From: Nemania diffusa
Taxonomy: Eukaryota; Ascomycota; Sordariomycetes; Xylariales; Xylariaceae
Direction of reading: 5' to 3'
Length of the DNA: 64,000 nt
NCBI GenBank assembly: GCA_038501195.1
Contig: JBBPUQ010000002.1
Span: 5,533,001 to 5,597,000, forward strand
In this document: in pieces, positions 1 to 13,690 of the stretch
Layout of the letters: every line of letters begins with the position of its first letter
How positions within the stretch are numbered: position 1 is the stretch's first letter
The notes under the pieces: generated by a model
Seen by the model: the letters and a program-made list of their open reading frames with translations, nothing else
The model's database searches: none
Told to the model about the DNA's origin: nothing
Translations under genes and position numbers: made by a program

Positions 1-2161
1 GAGTTAGTATAGTTAACGCTATTTTAAGCACTAATAAAAACAGCTTTGTAACTGTTAATAATTTTATAAATGAAAATTTACTAAATAAATACTTTTGAAC
101 TTTATACAAAAATAAAAATAGTACGAAAAAGTATATTAAATGTGTTTTTAATAAAGATTATTTAGCTATAAGTGTTATATAAGCAGATGTTACTTTTACT
201 AATTGTACTAAAGCTACTAAACGCAAACATAAAAATAACAGTTTTTTTATTAGTACTGTTTAAAATATACTAATAATGTTGAATATAAAATTTGCAGCAA
301 AAAGTTAGAACTTTATTAATATAGAAAGCTTTAAGTAACAAAAACTTAGAGTATTTGGTATTATTTCAATTCTACTTACTAAAAATACACAAAATTTAAT
401 TAACAAGATTTAGCTTAAAAAAATCAGAAATATGTTTAATAAAAAAGTAAATGTTACTGTTAAAAATATAGTTATTAGTACATTAAAGTTTGCAAAAATC
501 TTATTATAAAAAGTAAAGCAATTGTATTAAGATTTAAAAAGTGCAAAAATTGAAATAATTAGTATATTATTTAGTAATATCTTATATTTTACTAAGCTTT
601 AATTTAATAATAATTTAGCAGTAAATATAATTAACTTAGTTTTATTAGCTTTAAATTAACAAGATTTTTATAACAGAAAATAGTTAAATGTTGAAAGTTG
701 AAAGTTAAATAATACTGAGCTTATTAAAAAAAATAAAATTTCGAGTTTAAATAACAACATTAAAAAGCTTAAACTTAAACACTTTTATGTTATAGTTGCA
801 ATAGCTAAATTAAGTTAAAAACAAATGATTTAAAAGTTTTTTTATAAAGTGCTAGTTATTACAGTTTATTTAGTATTAGCAGTTATAAAGTCTGTTTTAA
901 ACTTTATTCGATTATACTTTAAAATTATAGTTATTATAAGCTATAATAAAGCTAACGAACTAGTTATAGCTATTATTAATACAAAAGTTTAATTAAACAT
1001 TATAATAAACGATTATGTTATTAAGTACTGTTTTTTTATAAAAAGAACTAAGCTAGCTTAAAAAGAATTTACAAAATAAAAGTTTTACATTATTTGCAAA
1101 AAAGTAGTTAAAACAGAAGTTTTATTAGCAAAAAAAAGCATTAAATTAGCTCTATATATTATTAAAGCTGCAGCTGCTACTTTTTTACTTCTATTAAGTA
1201 TGAACTTTATTGTATATACAAAGATGTTTTTGTATTATAACAAAAAGTACTATATATACAATATGCAGTTTGAAAATGTTTATATTTTTGTTTCTGTTTT
1301 TTTTTTAAAAAAAAAAACTAAGATTAATATTGCTAATGTTGTTAACTTGTTAAAAAACTAAAAGCTATTTGTTTATTAAAAACTTTAGCAAATAGTAATA
1401 AAAAGCTTTTTTAAACTAAAATACAATTTATAGTTAGCTCAAGTATAAATTAACAAAATCTTTATAAAATTAAACAAAAATTGTTACTTTATTAAATAAG
1501 TAAAAGTAAACTGTTGTTAAGCAGCTATATATTACTAAACTTTTTACTATTTTTAACAAGTATAAATTTAAGCTTAAACAAAATTTTATATAAAAAAAAT
1601 GTTAATTTTAAAAATATTACTATAATTTAAAACATTAGTTTCAAAAATAATAAAAAAATTTTAGCAACTTTTTCGGATATAAACTTTGTTAACATTATAA
1701 AAGCTACTATATAGAAAGTTTTACAAAAAGCTAAAACGTTATAACTTTATAATATTAAACGAAATAAATATATAAATTACAGTATTAATATACTAAAAAA
1801 AAACATGTTTAATATTAATACAATGTATAAAAATAAAGCAAAAAAAGTAAATCTTTAAAATAATGTTTTATTAAATAAATTTATACTTTTTAGTATTTAC
1901 AATTAAAAAAAAATAGCTTAAAAAAAAAAAGTACAAAAATAAAAAAAAAAAACTAATTTTAAATTAAATAAACATGTACTAGTTCAAAAATTATATACTA
2001 GTAGTTTATACTTCGAAAATACTAGTTCCAATAATTTGTAAAAAAGCAGTAATTATATTAACTAATTAACAGATTTATTAGTACTAAAAAAGCTAGTTTT
2101 TTTAAGCGCTAACTTGTTTATTTAGCTTTTACTTTTAAAAGTGTTTATTTAAATCTAACTA

Positions 2162-5100
2162 AAATTCGTTAAAGCAGCAAAAAATACTAAGTTAACGCTA
2201 AAACGTGTAATAAAACTAATTAAAAACTTAAAAAGTACAAAGCTTACAAATTTAAAAAAAGCAGCATTATTAAAAGTTCTATTTAAACAAAAAATAATAC
2301 TAGTTTAAAATTTTTTTAAAATAAATAAACTTAAAAATAAAGTTATACTTTTATATAAAATTAAAACAGTTTTTTATAAAGCATAACAAACAAAAAAAAT
2401 TTTAATTTTTAGTTTTTTAAAAAAAAAAGTTATCAAAGTGCTTAAAACACAACTTAAAAATAAAATTTTTAAAAAGTTTTACTTGCTTTATTATAACGTT
2501 TAGTTTATAATAAAAAAAGCAAATAAAAAGCTTTAATTAATTAATTTAACTATTAAACTAAACAATGTTTTAATAAAAAATGTTAGCTTTTTTAAAAGTT
2601 GTAATAAGTTTGTTAAAAACTTCACTATATGTAAAATTTTTTCAATTGTTGATTTTTTTTCTAGTTATAATTAAATATTTTTAAACAAATATAGCTACAT
2701 ATATACTGCTTTTTTTATACTTTTAAAAACATTTTAAATAACTATTTTGTTTTAAAAACATATTAACTTTGTTATTTATTTTTTAAAAATTTTGTTAAAA
2801 GTTTTATATAATGTTTTGCTTTAAAAATGTAAGCTTTTTTTTAACAATGTAGCTATTAAAAGTTCTACTTTTTGTTACAAAAATCAAAAAATTGCTCTTA
2901 AAGTTTGTTAATTTATAATAAAGCACATAGAAAATATTAACGCTATTTTACTAAACTTTAAATTAGCTAGTTTAACTGCAAGCAGTATTAAAAACAAATA
3001 ATATTAAACTTTTGCAAAAATAATAAGCTATATATACAATACTTATAACTAAAAACTAATAAAAGCTAAAATAATTAAAATTGTAAAATAGCTTAAATAT
3101 ACAAGTTTTATTTATATAAAGTTTTTTTTAAAAGTTATAATATACTACTATATCTAAATAAAAAAGTATTCGATTATTACTTAGCTTTTAATTATATTAA
3201 TTTGCAAAAATGTTTTTTTTATATAAAAAAAGCTTTAGTATAAAACTATAATAAAACTTAAAAACGCTTTTGTTAAAGCTTTTATTTTAATTACGCTAAA
3301 TTATAAAAATAAATTTATATAAATAAAAACAGATGTTTTTAGTATTAGCTAAAAAGCTATTTTTGTTTAACTTGTTAATAATGTAATAAAACTAGCTTAA
3401 TATAAATTAAAGTACTAAAAAAGCGCAAAATTAAACTATAATATAACTAAAAAAAAATATTTAGCAGTAATAAAAACATTAAAGCGTTTATAAAATTACT
3501 TTTATAAAATACGTTTTTATTTAAAAATTAACGCTAAAGTATTAATTACTTAATTTAATAACAGTTTTTTTATTTTACTTAGTACAACTTTAATACAGTA
3601 AATTGTTTATATCAAAATGTTCAATTTTAAGATTTATTATATAGTTAGCAAAAAATATACTGCTACAAACAGCTTGTTAAAAAAGCTGTTAAAACTGTTT
3701 AACAAAAAAAATAACAAGTAAAAAAGCAATATTAACGATTTTATTAATATTTAACTAAATACTATGTTAATTTTTTTTAACTACTTATTAATACAAAATT
3801 AATACAATTTTTAAGATTTTTTTTTAAAAGTTTTTAATGCTGTTATAATAAACGCCTGTAAGCAAAAAATAGTTTTGCAAAATAAAAAAAAAAGTTAAAA
3901 ACAGCAGAAGCTGTTTTTTTTAAATAACGTAGATTTTATCAAACTATTACTGTTACTAAAAAAAAAATAAAAATTACAAAGCTTTACTATAACTAAATAT
4001 TTAATTACTTTTAAATACTTAAGTGTTATAAACAGTGTTTAATATAAAACTAGTTTTAAAAAGTAAGCTTTAAAACACTTTGTTTAAAGCAACAAACTGT
4101 AAAAAAAAGTAACAAAAAAGTATTTGCTTTATAAAGTACTAAATACTAAAGCACTATAAAAGCAAGCAATTTAGGCCTGTTATAGTAGTTTTATACACCG
4201 AAGTAAAAAAAGTACAATTTAATAAATTGCTTAACAGTACTATTAAAAAAGTTTTTATAAAAACGTGTTAAAAGCGATCAAGTTATATATATTATACTAA
4301 AAAGCCCAAAAAAAAAAGCTTAAAAAAAAACATTATTAAAACATATTTATAAACTTTTTAATTTTTTAAGTTATAAATGTTCAAACTATATTATTGTAAA
4401 ATAATTATAAATATATTATTAAAACTTGCTACAAATTTTCTAATTATTTAAAAACTATAGCTTTAAAAAATTAAACTACAAAAAGCGTTTATAAGTTCTT
4501 AGATTGTAAAATTTTCAAACAATATAATGTTCTAATTAAACTAAAATATAACAATAGTTCTAAATTTAAAAACAAAATTAAAAAAGCTGCTGCAAAAATA
4601 AAGTATAAATTAATTTATAGTTTAGTTTATTACTTTCAGTTTTAAAAATTCGTAAAAAAAAAACATGTTTTTTTAAAATCAAACTTAATAAAACTAACTA
4701 ATAGTACAAAAAAAAGCTAAACAAACTAATTTAATAGTATTATATAATTAAACTGCATTTTTATTAAATATTATAAATGTAGCATTTACAAATTAATTTA
4801 TAAAAAGCTATTTATTATATTTATAAAAAACGTTATTTTTTTATAAAAAGTTTTGTAATAAAATAAAGTTAAAAGTGCTAAAAACATAATTGTAATAAAA
4901 GTTCATTAAATAAAACGCTAAAAAAAAAACATTAAAAAAGTTTGCTAAATCATTTTGTAAAAAAAACAAAAACAAACTAAAAACAAAAATCAATAAAATG
5001 CTTACAAAATTAAAAACTAACTAAAAAAAAATATATTTATACTTTTATATAATAAAAAGTTCAAAATTAACATAAGCAATAATAAAAAGCTTTTTTATAA

Positions 5101-5237
5101 ATAGTACAGCTTTTATTAAATTAAAAAAGTTTTTGTTAGTAATAAATATAAATTGAAAAATTTAAATAGTACTAAGTTTAAAAGCACTTTTTATATAAAC
5201 AAGCTTAAAAAGTTCGTTAAAAACAAAAAAAAGTACT
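2162..5237 (+). mobile_element. Ty3/Gypsy pol relic, RIP-inactivated
   Basis: Read in the single frame whose codons start at 2162, the sequence gives a complete pol order. The reverse transcriptase palm appears as SIVDFFSSYN (2642-2671, normally VDFFSGY). The catalytic pair normally DD reads N-N at 2843-2848. Then come a thumb, an RNase H module (LNYNITKKKYLAVIKTLKR near 3431-3487), a linker normally ending in AADGLSRR, an HHCC-type integrase finger (HRSKKSTI at 4196-4219), an integrase core up to about 4720, and a C-terminal GPY-like tail (YKLKNL...TFYINKLKKFV) near 5138-5218. Missing residues are nearly all explained by G-to-A or C-to-T changes such as CAA or TGG to TAA. The domains stay in one frame for about 3 kb, so I infer no net indel. 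The element cannot code for active protein. Gag and the LTRs were not identified. Confidence 0.85.
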
Positions 5238-8200
5238 AAAAATTAATAGACTTAAAAAAAAATATATAAACTATAAAACAAAATACTAATAATTTAAAAC
5301 TAAAAAATAAATTTAATAAAGCTATAAAAACAAATAATAAAAAAAAAAATAAACTAATTATAAATCAAATAACAATTAAACTAAAAGCAAAAAAACTTAA
5401 AGCTATAAATATAAAACTACAAAATAATTAAAAACTTTTAAATATTTATAAATAAAAAAAAAAAGATCTAAACAATAAAAATTTTATTTAAAATACTATT
5501 GTAGTAAAATCAACAAGTTCTTTAGCAATATATAAAACTAGTAATAGTTTTTTTTGTAATTTTTTTTTTTATATATTGTATAATAGTTTTATTTTTTATT
5601 AATTAGTATAACAAGCGTTAACAATTAAAATAAAACATAACTTTTAGAAATATTGTATTATATATTATATATTTACTAAAATGTTTAAAAATATTGCAAA
5701 TATAATAAAAACTTTAATATATATATAAAAAAAAAAGTTTTTTAACTATTGAAAATATTACTTGTTACTAAGCTATTTTTTTTTATTACTAGATTTTTTA
5801 ATATATTGTTTTATAAGTTTAATAAATATACTAAGTTTAATAATAAACTTAACTTTGCTATTGTTAAAGTAAATATTTAATTCTAGCTTAACAGTTTGTT
5901 TATTTGTTTTAAATTAATTAATTGCTAAATTATTGCAATACTAAATACAGTAAGCTTTTTAAACTGTAAATTTATAGTTTTTATAAGTATTGCTAATATA
6001 TTTAAAAATCGAAATATATTTGAAAAAAAGCTATATTTTAGTTTTTTTATACAGCTTGAACTAAACAAATCGATATTTATATGTTTTATAAAAAACAGCG
6101 TTAAAAATATTAAATTGTTAAATATAAAAACTTTTGAAACAACAGTAGTTATAAACAAAGTTGTAAACATACTTGTTTTAGAAATTATTTTAACTTGCTT
6201 TAATATATAGCGCACAAAAAACAGTATTATAATTAAAAGCTTTTTTAATTGCAGCAAAAATTGTAAAAAAAATACCAAAAAGTTTAAAAATGTTAAAGTA
6301 TACTTTTTAGCATATGTATTAACTTTTAGCAGCACTACTAAAAACTTAAATAAAAAAATTGTTAAAAATTTACAGTATAATAGTATTAACAAAAGATTAT
6401 ATAAATTAATAGTTTTTTTATATATTTACAAGCTTTTAAATTTTAAAAAGTTTTAAATTATAAACTTTACTGCTTATAAACTAAGCTAAATCGATATTTT
6501 TAAAACAAAAAAACTTTTAAAGTTTAAAAAAGCGTATAAAACAATAAAGCCTAAGAACTTTTTAATTAAACAAAAAAATAACATTTTAACTATACATATA
6601 AAAATAACTACTAAAAAAAAACATAATAATAATGAAAATGTTATATATAGTTTTAAGTTTTTAAAAAAAAAAGAGTATACTGATAAAGTTGTTAGTAAAA
6701 AAAATAAATAAAAAAAATAAATAAATATTTGAAAAACTTGTTAATTCAAAAAAAAAAAAGTAAAAAGTAAAAACTAAAAAAAAGTTGTGTAGTAGTTGTA
6801 TTATAATTAAAATTTACTAAAAGCAGCAATAAATTTTAACGAAAAAAAAGAACTATTAACTATAAAAAGCAAGCAATTTTTACAAGCTAATTAAATAAAA
6901 AAGTGCAGTTTTTTTTTAAAAAATTACTTAATTTAAAAAAATTTAATTAAACAAACAGTTAAATAATAGTTTGTATATAAATTAAAAAGCTAATAAACTA
7001 AAATATTAGTAATTGTTACTAAAATATTAGCTTAAAAAATATAAACTGTTTAAAAGATTTAAAAAAAACTGCTTATTTATTTTATTAAGCTATAAAGCTT
7101 AGTATTAATAAACAAAATTTTTAAAAGTACTTGAAAGTTTAACTAACTAACTAAAAAAAGTTTCTAATAATTAAAAAAAGTAATATTTTTTTATTTTTTA
7201 ACTTTTATTAAATAAAAAAATCTATAAAATAAAAATATTAAACTTTAACTTATTGTAAGCTTTTATTGCTTTTTTTGTTTAAGCTTATTATATTAGTTTT
7301 TAGTTCTAAACTTTAAAAATTTTTTTCTATTTTTTATTTTTTTTACTTACACTTTTATACTTTTATTTATATATATTTCCAATTTTTTTACTTATTTATT
7401 ACTACACTATTAATAAAAATAATAAAATTATATATAAATATATATAAATTTAACAAGTTTTTCAATCTTTTTTTTTATTATTTTTTTATTTAAGTATTAT
7501 AGCAGCGTTACAAAAGCAAAAAGTGCACCTATTTGTTAAAAGTAGCAAAAATATAATTTAAAAAAAAATTTACTTAAACTTTTTTATACTTTTTTTATAA
7601 TCATTTTATAGTAAAAATATATTAGTTGTAACATTTAAAAAAAATAAATAGTTATTTAGTTTTTTTGTTAATACTTTTAATTATAATATGCAATATTACT
7701 TTTTTTATTTCTAATTATTTTTTAAACTTAATTTTTAATATATTAACAGTTGTTTTTTTTTAAATAATTATAAATAAACTATATTATAAAAATAAAATGA
7801 AATAAAGTTTTTAATCAATATTATTTTTAAATATAAAGCTAAAAAATAGCTGAACTTGTTAAAAATAACAGCAGTAATATATTTTATTTTTTATAGCATA
7901 AACAAATTTATATATAATTTTACTTTTAGCAGTGTTTTCTTTAAACTTGTAAACAATATATACTATTTATATAAAGTTACTAAAAAAGATATAAAATAAA
8001 AAGTACAAAAAGTTGTTTTTAAAAAATATAAAATAGTTAATAAAACAAACTTTTATTAATATTTTATAATTTATAATATTTTTTAAAAATTTGTTATTTT
8101 TGTTAATTTAATTAATGCTTTTTATTTAAACTTTAAATATAAATATATATTTTATTATTTTTAAAAAGTTTAAGCAATAAATATTACTTTTAAACATTTT

Positions 8201-10608
8201 AACTTTTTACTTTTTATTTATATAATTTATATATTTTTACTAATATAAATTAACAACTAATGTTATAGCTACTTTTGTTTAACAAGTTTGTTTTTAATAC
8301 TTTAAAACTTTCGAAAAACAGTAAATATAATTAAAAAAAATAAAAATTTAAGCGTTAAAAAAATAAATAATTTAATTAAATATATCTTTTAAATAGTACA
8401 CTAAAAAGTTAATAAAAATTAAGTTGTTTTTTTTTTAAAATATTAATTTAAGTTTATTAAAAAAAAGCTAAAACTAATCAAATTATTTTTTACTAAGCTA
8501 AAAACTTTAATTTACTAGTTTAAACTAACTAAAAAGTTTTAAATACTGTTTTAAATTATTAAAAACTTCTAAATCAATATTACTTTTAATTAAATACAAA
8601 CATATAAAAATAAAAATGTTTTTTTTGTATACTTTTTTAATATATTCTATTTTAGTGTTGCTTAAAGTTTTAAGCTGTTTATTTATAACTGTATATTTTA
8701 AAAAAAAATTTCTACAAACTATAAATATATAACTGCAGCAAAAGCTCTCTTTTTTTTCAAAAGTTACAAACTTTTTTTTTGTAATTTTTGCTTTTAATTA
8801 TAAACAGTAAAACTAGATCTAGTTAATATTATACTAAAAATAAAAAAGCATAGTTAAACAAATAAAAAAAAAATTCGATTTTATTTGTTAATATTTATTA
8901 ATATAGCAATATATAATTTAAGCTTACTATTTAAAGTAAAAATTAAACATTTATATAAATATGTTTTTATAAAACTTATATTTATAAATTTAAAAACTTA
9001 GCTAAAAAAATAAAACAATTTAATATAAATACTTGCTTTTAAATTTATTATTTTTAGTAATAGTAAAAAAAGTTATTAATATATTATTTTAATAAATGTT
9101 TAAACTTGTTATATATACTGCTTTAACTTTATAAAATATACTAAAAAAAATCAAAATAAAAATTTTAAAATATTTTAAAAAATATATTGTTTGCGTTTTT
9201 TTAAACTTTAGTTTTTAATAAATTTAATTTTTATATTTTTATTTAAACAAACTAGTTATTAGTAATATATTTATATAAATATTTTTTATATTGTAATACT
9301 ATTAATAAACTTTAATAAAATAAATAAGCTATTTAATAACAAACAAAATTTAATTAATAATTTTTTTTTTATATAGTTATACAAAAAACTACAAAAAGTT
9401 ACTAAAGTATATATTGTTAAAAATTTAATTTGCTATTTAAAACTGCTTTTTAACACAAACTGAAAAACCTGTATAAAAAAAAAAGTAGCTGCTCAAAAAG
9501 TAGCTAAAAAAACTAAAAAAACTAAAAAAAAAAAACTTACTTTTAAAAAACCAAAGTTTTTATTTAAGTTTAATATAAACTTTAATTTACTGTTTTTTAT
9601 TTTTTTTTTTTTATTTTTAAATAGTAGCTTTAATAACATATACAATTTTTTGTTCGAAAAAAAGGATTTTATATTTAGAACTAAGTCTAGTTGTTACAAA
9701 TTAACAGAACTTTTATTTAATACACGTTTTTTAACTCATTTTTTTTTTGTTTTTTTGCTTTTTAATCGATTATAAAAATCAAATAATAATTTATATTTTA
9801 AAATTAATTATTACAAATTACTGCTGCTCAACTATAATATATAAAAATATAAAACTAGCATTAATTATAATTATATTATAGTTTTCAAATATTCTAGTAA
9901 CGATTTTAAAATTAAAAAAGCGAAAAATTTAATTTTAAATATAATTAAAAGCTTATATCAATAACTTTAAAAAAAATAGATTAATTTAGCACAATGTTTT
10001 CGACTTATTGTTTTTATAAAATAGCAAAGTTAAAAATAGTATAAAGCGAATATAAAAGCTATTAAAAAAGCTAATAAAGTTTTTTTTAAAATTCAACAGC
10101 AAAAACAGCAATATAAATTAAAGCTGTTAGTTTAATTTGATTTTACTAAAAAGCAGGTCTATTAAAAAAAGCTATAACTAAAAAAAATAAGTTGAATTAA
10201 ATATTAAGTTTTTAAAACTTATTAGCAATTATTTTACAGTTAAGTTATTTTAAAATCAATTTTTTTTATAAAAACTTATTGCTCGTTTTTATATTAATAT
10301 TATATTATATATTGTAAAATTTTTTACAATAAAAAATTGTATTAATTTATATAATAATTTTTATACTTGTTTATACTTTAGTTACTTAGTTTATAAGTTT
10401 GTACTGTTTTTATATATTTGTTTAGTTTATTAAATAAAAATATACTAAAAACAGTATTACTTTATTTAAAAAAAATTAAAACAATATAAGTTGTACTATT
10501 GTAAAAAGTTGTATTAATTAAATTAATAAAACTTTACATTTTTCATTTTTCTATTTATTAATTAGCAAAAAAGTAGTTTTTTAACAAAAAAATAAATAAC
10601 ATTATAAA

Positions 10609-10631
10609 AGTTGATGCTTTTAGCATCAACT
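10609..10631. repeat. perfect 10-3-10 inverted repeat at edge of RIP block
   Basis: AGTTGATGCT is followed by TTT and then AGCATCAACT, a perfect hairpin with 10-bp arms at the junction between the AT-saturated block and normal DNA. It keeps CA and GC dinucleotides that are scarce to its left. It could be a terminal structure of a transposon, a terminator-like hairpin or chance; nothing nearby decides this. Confidence 0.6.
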
Positions 10632-10639
10632 AACTAAGT

Positions 10640-12216
10640 TGTTGTATAATATTTACAGTAGTTTTGCTACTCTAATATTATTTCAATTGCTTTTTTAAAC
10701 TACTGTTATTATTGCTTCAAATCTTTAGAAGTGATTTTTTATAGCTGTGGCTAATCCTCTAGAGTGCGTTGTGTATATATTGCACCCATCGTTTCAGTAG
10801 TCGCGGTTTAAATAGGAGCGACAGTTGGAAATCCCTGCGTTCTTTTCTCTGGTAAATACTGCCAGGTGATAATACCCTTTCACATCCTTTATTTATCCTA
10901 AGTCATATCACCTATCTAACTAACCAACGACTTCCACATTTTATTATGGGACCATACTTAGCAACTATCTCGAAACTCCGACATCTCCAAAACACTTTAG
11001 TCACTTAATTATTTACTTCTACATAGACTCTAATTAGGTACGGAGTAATTACAAAATATTTAGGGCATTTGAACATCTAAATTGTATCGTTTACGATTTA
11101 GAACCTGCATGTTAAAGAGCTGAGTTCTCTTCAATTGGGAACGAGTTTAATCCTAAACTGTGTACAAGAACGAGCTCTATAACGAAAAATGCAATCGAAT
11201 CTGGAAGGGTAAAGAAAAACTCCTAACAATTCCTATTCTAACAGCTAAAAAGGCGATAGTACCAGATGTAGTTGCTTTTCTTGCATTTTCTTTTCTAGGT
11301 AAAGTGATAATTGGCTTCTAAAGGGGAACTGCAGCTTGTCTCCACAATTATTGCGGAACAAGACAACTAGACTTGCTAATCCAGGTAATCCAAATCTATG
11401 GAGTTAATTATCTGTCTCCTGAGTTTAGTAATGTAAAGAGACAGACGGCGGCGATCTGCGTGTTCAGAAATTCGCTAGTTTGATCAAACTACAAGTCAAG
11501 GTTGCGGATATGAATTCGAGATGCCCATTGGCTAAGTTGTAGGTGATATTAGTCGCAGTGTATCTCATGAACTTGAAGTTAGGTGTACCCTAATGTGGAA
11601 ATTCACTGCGCCACTCTGACCTATAAGTCTTCGTTGTAACAACTACAGAATTAGGGTTTCAAACACGAATTGTCTTGTTTTGTAAGCTCGATGCTATGAA
11701 TCTTGCATCAAGTGAGAATACGACACAATTTAAGGCCTTTAGTCTAAATAGAGATAGGCGATAGAATAAAACTGCGACTACCCACCTTCAGGCTCAAGCT
11801 ACGCAACTGCTGTGGCCGTAAATATGCAGCATGGATGCGGTATTTGGTTCATTCTTGGGCGACATGATGTCAAGTAAAAAGGTAGTTTCTTCTGGGGAAT
11901 ATTAAGAGGCATAATGAGATTTGGTCTTGGCAAGTGAAAGAAATATTTAGGCTTAAGATTTCAACATTTCTTAGAGACTTGATAGATATTAAATACAACT
12001 TGCATGTAAGGTATGCTTAATGTAACACCAGTAACCCCTAACAATATCAAAAGTGGGGTTTACCAACCTAGGGAGAAACGCTCGGACACCTGTGCCGCTA
12101 TTGGTCATTTTGACTAGCACAATAACAACTGAATCATTCCCCATCCTTTAGAATACCTTTCTCTCTAACGATTCTCTTTTTACTACGTCCTAGAATATTT
12201 CGTCTACCCTACCATC
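10640..12216. other. intergenic, no gene seen
   Basis: Base composition is normal from about 10700. I find no open frame with coding character and no repeat shared with the rest of the window. The right end is the upstream region of the HET-domain gene, with pyrimidine-rich runs near 12150-12215. Confidence 0.6.
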
Positions 12217-13587
12217 ATGCTGCTATATCTACTCGAGCGCATTCCCGCCGATGAGGGAACGACTATCGAAATCGGCGACGCTAATTGGGGCGTTGGGGTG
12301 TACGACTTAGATACGTATCGTATCGAAGATATACCGTTCATATGCCTCTCTTATGTATGGGGATCGGGAAAGGAGCCCAATCCCTTCTACCCCGGATTCT
12401 ATATTTCTGATCGAGCTAAGCCAGCATTAGCCGCGGTTGTGGCTCAGAGGTCGGCTTCTTTTACGCGCATCTGGGTAGATGCGTACTGTTTGCCTGCCGA
12501 GCAAACAGAAAGATTTCTTCTTCTCCAAAGAATGGGGTATATTTTCTCCCATGCCCAAGAAGTCGTTACCGTCCTATCAAGTGCCGCCTTTCCTGTCATC
12601 GAAAGCCTGTGTCAATCAAATCCGCTTAGCCGTGATCACTTGGCGATTTTGGAAAGGGAAGAATGGGTTTCGAGAGCTTGGGCGTATCAGGAGGCCTTGA
12701 ACAGCCAATGCCTCCTTATCACATGCGAAAGACTTGACAGCAAAACTCTCTACGGTCGGGATTTGTTAAACTACCTCGACTATGCGCTGAAAGTTCTTTT
12801 TGAAGGTAATACGGCGAAAGAAGAAAAGAAGGAATTATATCCCAATCTAGCCGCATTCGAGAGCTTAATACTCGACTATATGGTCGCCGGGGTCCAGAAA
12901 CCATCAGCTCTGCAAGTAATGTCGCATATGGATCGCCGACGCCACCACCTCCTACCAGACTATTACTTCGCTATGACAAGCGCCGTAAGCACTGAATGCC
13001 GCAGCTTCGAGGCGACTGACCGTTGCGATGCATTTATGATAGTATGCGAAGATAAAGGCGACTATTCATTCATCTATTCTGCTGTCAGGCGTCACCCGTC
13101 ATACTCACGGCGTTGGCGTCCCGCTTCTGCCCCTCGCCTCCCTCCAGTACTCACCTGGCGCTGGAACGGAAATGGTCAGCCAGGTCACATAGAGTCCGGT
13201 AAGCTATATCTCGATGACATGGTTGTGCTTCAGTGCAGGCCTTTACAAGAGATGGCAAAGACATTCATAACGGCTAAGCTTGAAGAAATGAGGAAGGAGA
13301 TGGGGTTTTCGGATTCGTCAGACCTTGAAGTGACCATATACGCGGCACTCGAGAGCATGGGGTTCGAAGGAAGCCCGGACGGCATCTCTACCACGCACGG
13401 CTTCTTTTTCCCTTACAAAAGAGTTTTGCTCGGTAATGACATAACTATCTTAGTTGCAGCAAAATTGGAATCCGATTTTGGTTCACCAGGTCTAATTGAG
13501 CCAGGGGGAGAAATAGATGAATATGTACCGGGTGTATTTTTCGGGCGTATTGATAAGAGAGAGGCAACTTCGGTCAAGATGATATAA
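12217..13587 (+). CDS. HET-domain (heterokaryon incompatibility) protein, 456 aa
   Basis: Single-exon gene starting at ATG 12217 in the context ACCATCATG. The N-terminal half carries the HET domain signature in order: LSYVWG (residues 44-49), IWVDAYCL (85-92, normally IWIDALCI), RMGYIFSHA (105-113), VVTVLSS (116-122) and WVSRAWAYQE (150-159). HET domains occur in fungal non-self recognition proteins and trigger growth arrest or cell death when incompatible partners meet. The C-terminal half (about 180-456) has no recognisable domain, so it is not one of the NACHT-WD or ankyrin fusions. It sits 1.6 kb from the RIP-mutated block, a usual place for such accessory genes. Function in incompatibility is inferred from the family; many HET genes have no known partner. 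Confidence 0.85.
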   Translation: MLLYLLERIPADEGTTIEIGDANWGVGVYDLDTYRIEDIPFICLSYVWGSGKEPNPFYPGFYISDRAKPALAAVVAQRSASFTRIWVDAYCLPAEQTERFLLLQRMGYIFSHAQEVVTVLSSAAFPVIESLCQSNPLSRDHLAILEREEWVSRAWAYQEALNSQCLLITCERLDSKTLYGRDLLNYLDYALKVLFEGNTAKEEKKELYPNLAAFESLILDYMVAGVQKPSALQVMSHMDRRRHHLLPDYYFAMTSAVSTECRSFEATDRCDAFMIVCEDKGDYSFIYSAVRRHPSYSRRWRPASAPRLPPVLTWRWNGNGQPGHIESGKLYLDDMVVLQCRPLQEMAKTFITAKLEEMRKEMGFSDSSDLEVTIYAALESMGFEGSPDGISTTHGFFFPYKRVLLGNDITILVAAKLESDFGSPGLIEPGGEIDEYVPGVFFGRIDKREATSVKMI

Positions 13588-13690
13588 TTATGTTGCATTG
13601 ATGGCTTAGGCGCCTTAATTTATAAATACTGCTATATAATAAATATCAACATAATGGTCGTCCGAAGGACAAGCTACCTTATCAGAAAAC

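Larger units (their letters stand above)
1..10640. repeat. AT-saturated RIP-mutated transposon block
   Basis: This stretch is almost entirely A and T with isolated G or C bases, full of TAA stops in all frames, and ends abruptly near 10640 where ordinary base composition begins. Composition of this kind, together with an indel-free but stop-riddled transposon reading frame inside it (2162-5237), is the expected product of repeat-induced point mutation, which converts C to T on both strands of duplicated DNA in many ascomycetes. I recognise only the Gypsy pol part. Bases 1-2160 probably hold the gag end of the same element, and 5240-10640 is likely one or more further ruined elements that I cannot name. 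I see no functional gene in it. The left border lies outside the window. Confidence 0.88.

Noticed and set aside
5925..6392. 155-codon open frame on the minus strand inside the AT block
   Set aside because: It consists almost only of Leu, Ile, Phe, Lys and Asn, as any frame of AT-saturated DNA does, and has no motif.
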